Assembly (NCBI GenBank): GCA_963169195.1
Contig: CAUJDN010000093.1
Span: forward strand, 1-64,000
Origin: Acidobacteriota bacterium
GTDB lineage: Bacteria; Acidobacteriota; Vicinamibacteria; Vicinamibacterales; UBA2999
Direction: 5' to 3'
Length of the DNA: 64,000 nt
Made by a program: the position numbers and the translations under genes. A model generated the notes under the pieces. That model did no database searches, was not told the DNA's origin, and saw only the letters and a list, made by a program, of their open reading frames with translations. This document shows positions 62,441 through 64,000 of this stretch, piece by piece. The first letter of the stretch is position 1. Each line of letters opens with the position of its first letter.

Positions 62441-64000
62441 GGGCGTGCCGATCGACGTAAGCCCCGAGAACGGCGACGGCTGCCGGCGTCACGCCGGGAA
62501 TTCGAAGCGCCTGACCGAGCGTCTCCGGTCGAACCTCCTCGAAACGATGGACCATCTCCGTGGAAAGTCCTGGAACACGATGGTATTGGACACTGCCCGG
62601 GATCTGGCGCAACTCCTGTCGCTTGGCCCGCTCCACCGACTGCTGCTGACGGGCGAGGTAGCCCTCGAACTTCAGGCTGGTTTCGACTGACGCGATGTCC
62701 ACGGCAGCCGACGCGTCGGCGACCTCGAGCGTCACTGCGCCCTGTTTGACAAGCGATTCGAGTCTCACCTCGGGCCGCCTCAACGCATGCGCCGCCGGCA
62801 GCCGGCCGTTCGACGCACGAACACTCGAAGTCCTCAGAACCGCCAGGTTCCTCTCGTACCGGCCTCGGCGAAGACGAAACCGGTCCCAGTCCTCGTCACT
62901 CACCAGCCCGGCCGCACGCCCCCAAGGGGTCAGCCGCAGGTCGGCGTTATCAATCCTGAGCAGCAGGCGGAACTCCGCTCGTGATGTGAACATCCGGTAC
63001 GGTTCCAGACAACCCTTTGTCACCAGGTCGTCCACCATGATGCCGATGTATGCCTGGTCGCGCCCCAACACAAGCGGCGCCTGCCGCCTGACCCTCCGCC
63101 CGGCATTCGCACCCGCCAGTAAGCCCTGGCCGGCCGCCTCCTCATAGCCTGATGTTCCGTTGATTTGCCCAGCCAGGAACAGCCCCGGTAAACGTTTCGC
63201 CTCGAGTGACGCCTTCAGTTCGGTTGGCTGGATGAAGTCGTACTCGATGGCATACCCGGGACGCAGAACGCGCGCGCCCTCGAGTCCAGGAAGGGCATGG
63301 ACCAGCCGCTCCTGCACGTCGGCCGGCAGGCTCATCGAGTAACCATTAACGTAGATCGCCTGCGATCCCAGGCCCTCTGGCTCCAGGAACAATTGATGGC
63401 GCTCCCTGTCTGGAAAGCGCATCACCTTGTCCTCCAGCGACGGGCAATAACGTGGACCGATGCCTCTTATCTGGCCGTTGAACAGCGGCGACTGCCGGAT
63501 ATGCTCACGAACCAGTTGATGAACGCGCTGCGTAGTGTGCAGCATCCAGCAGCACACCCGGTTCTGAAGAGCTCTCTCCGTCGAATAGGAAAAGGCCACC
63601 GGAACCGCATCGCCGTGTTCCACGTGGAACACGCCCCGTCGTTCACCGGAGGCGAAGTCGATCGACTCAGCCTCGAGACGTGGAGGCGTCCCGGTCTTCA
63701 GTCGCCCGGTCCTGAAGCCAAGGCCCTTCAGGGATTCCGCCAGGTCCAGCGTCGGCGGCTCGTCCGCTCGGCCGGCTGGACGCTGCTCCGACCCGATGTG
63801 CACCACGCCGTTCAGAAACGTCCCAGCGGTCACCACCAGCGATCGACACCCGAGCTCGCGCCCATCCTCCAGAACCAGGCCACTCACCTGACCAGCCGAC
63901 GAGAGGATCCGATCGCACCGACCCTCGATCCACGAGATGCCCGCCGCCTGCTCCAGTTCCCGCCTGATCCATTGACCGTAAACAACCTTGTCTGCCTGGG
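62427..64000 (-). CDS. mnmG: tRNA uridine 5-carboxymethylaminomethyl modification enzyme MnmG (5' part beyond window)
   Basis: About 523 residues visible; the frame stays open to the window edge (entering as [11 protein letters not shown]), so the N-terminal FAD motif is outside. [14 protein letters not shown] and [16 protein letters not shown] are diagnostic. With MnmE it modifies the wobble uridine of several tRNAs. A parS site lies inside the gene (63616). Confidence 0.95.
   Translation of the reverse strand, partial: QADKVVYGQWIRRELEQAAGISWIEGRCDRILSSAGQVSGLVLEDGRELGCRSLVVTAGTFLNGVVHIGSEQRPAGRADEPPTLDLAESLKGLGFRTGRLKTGTPPRLEAESIDFASGERRGVFHVEHGDAVPVAFSYSTERALQNRVCCWMLHTTQRVHQLVREHIRQSPLFNGQIRGIGPRYCPSLEDKVMRFPDRERHQLFLEPEGLGSQAIYVNGYSMSLPADVQERLVHALPGLEGARVLRPGYAIEYDFIQPTELKASLEAKRLPGLFLAGQINGTSGYEEAAGQGLLAGANAGRRVRRQAPLVLGRDQAYIGIMVDDLVTKGCLEPYRMFTSRAEFRLLLRIDNADLRLTPWGRAAGLVSDEDWDRFRLRRGRYERNLAVLRTSSVRASNGRLPAAHALRRPEVRLESLVKQGAVTLEVADASAAVDIASVETSLKFEGYLARQQQSVERAKRQELRQIPGSVQYHRVPGLSTEMVHRFEEVRPETLGQALRIPGVTPAAVAVLGAYVDRHAHERP
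63616..63631. promoter_or_regulatory. parS: parS centromere site 2, inside mnmG
   Basis: The second perfect TGTTCCACGTGGAACA, encoding V-F-H-V-E-H within mnmG, 1.9 kb from the first. Confidence 0.9.

Overview
The window is high-GC bacterial chromosome that looks like an acidobacterium, most likely of the Vicinamibacteria type. The evidence is a VWFA-related secreted protein of the kind abundant in Acidobacteria, a TonB-dependent receptor with a carboxypeptidase-regulatory domain, UpxY-type NusG, dense GTG starts and the mnmG-rsmG-parA-parB order. This placement is inferred from gene content; no database was searched. The right end lies close to the replication origin region: mnmG, rsmG, parA and parB are accompanied by two perfect parS palindromes.

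Layout. 1-13.7 kb is a mixed-strand metabolic and envelope region: ECF sigma factor, secreted HExxH/FnIII protein, SDR, TonB receptor, PAP2 phosphatase, nitrilase, Fic protein, CysQ/PRPP synthetase pair, phosphotransferase and a pseudo-receiver/anti-sigma kinase. 13.9-16 kb is a KtrB-KtrA potassium uptake operon followed by a decayed gene. 16.4-31.1 kb holds an OmpA lipoprotein, a VWA protein, an aminotransferase, a PP2C phosphatase, an M1 peptidase, an isolated nuoG, a GAF sensor, a two-PDZ protein, glnA, a small lipoprotein and an isolated atpB. 31.1-41.4 kb is signalling-rich: GAF-GAF-SpoIIE phosphatase, fabZ, YhaM-like nuclease, EamA transporter, a GGDEF protein with a broken active site, a hybrid histidine kinase, a FliA-type sigma factor, and a small locus made of an excisionase-like HTH, a stand-alone histidine-kinase DHp microprotein and an NtrC-type regulator. 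From 43 kb to the end almost everything is on the minus strand, probably co-oriented with replication: dusB-HAD, mfd-PPIase-nusG-like, wzm-wzt-hldE, the ATP synthase operon without atpB and atpE, selD, parB-parA, and rsmG-mnmG.

Most notable. (1) selD reads through an in-frame UGA at codon 18, in the place of the catalytic Cys, with a well-placed bSECIS-like hairpin. The true gene starts at a GTG with a good ribosome-binding site about 160 bases upstream of where a naive gene call would start, so SelD appears to be a selenoprotein. (2) The HTH/DHp-microprotein/NtrC locus is flanked by two related sets of TTGACRAT half-sites. (3) The Fic protein and the GGDEF protein both carry replaced catalytic residues. 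(4) Many intergenic gaps are filled by 7-15 bp tandem repeats, including an AACCCCAG octamer family found in both orientations. (5) Several genes have a -10-like hexamer only 5-16 bases before the start codon, pointing to leaderless or near-leaderless mRNAs.

No tRNA, rRNA, CRISPR array, insertion sequence or prophage was recognised.
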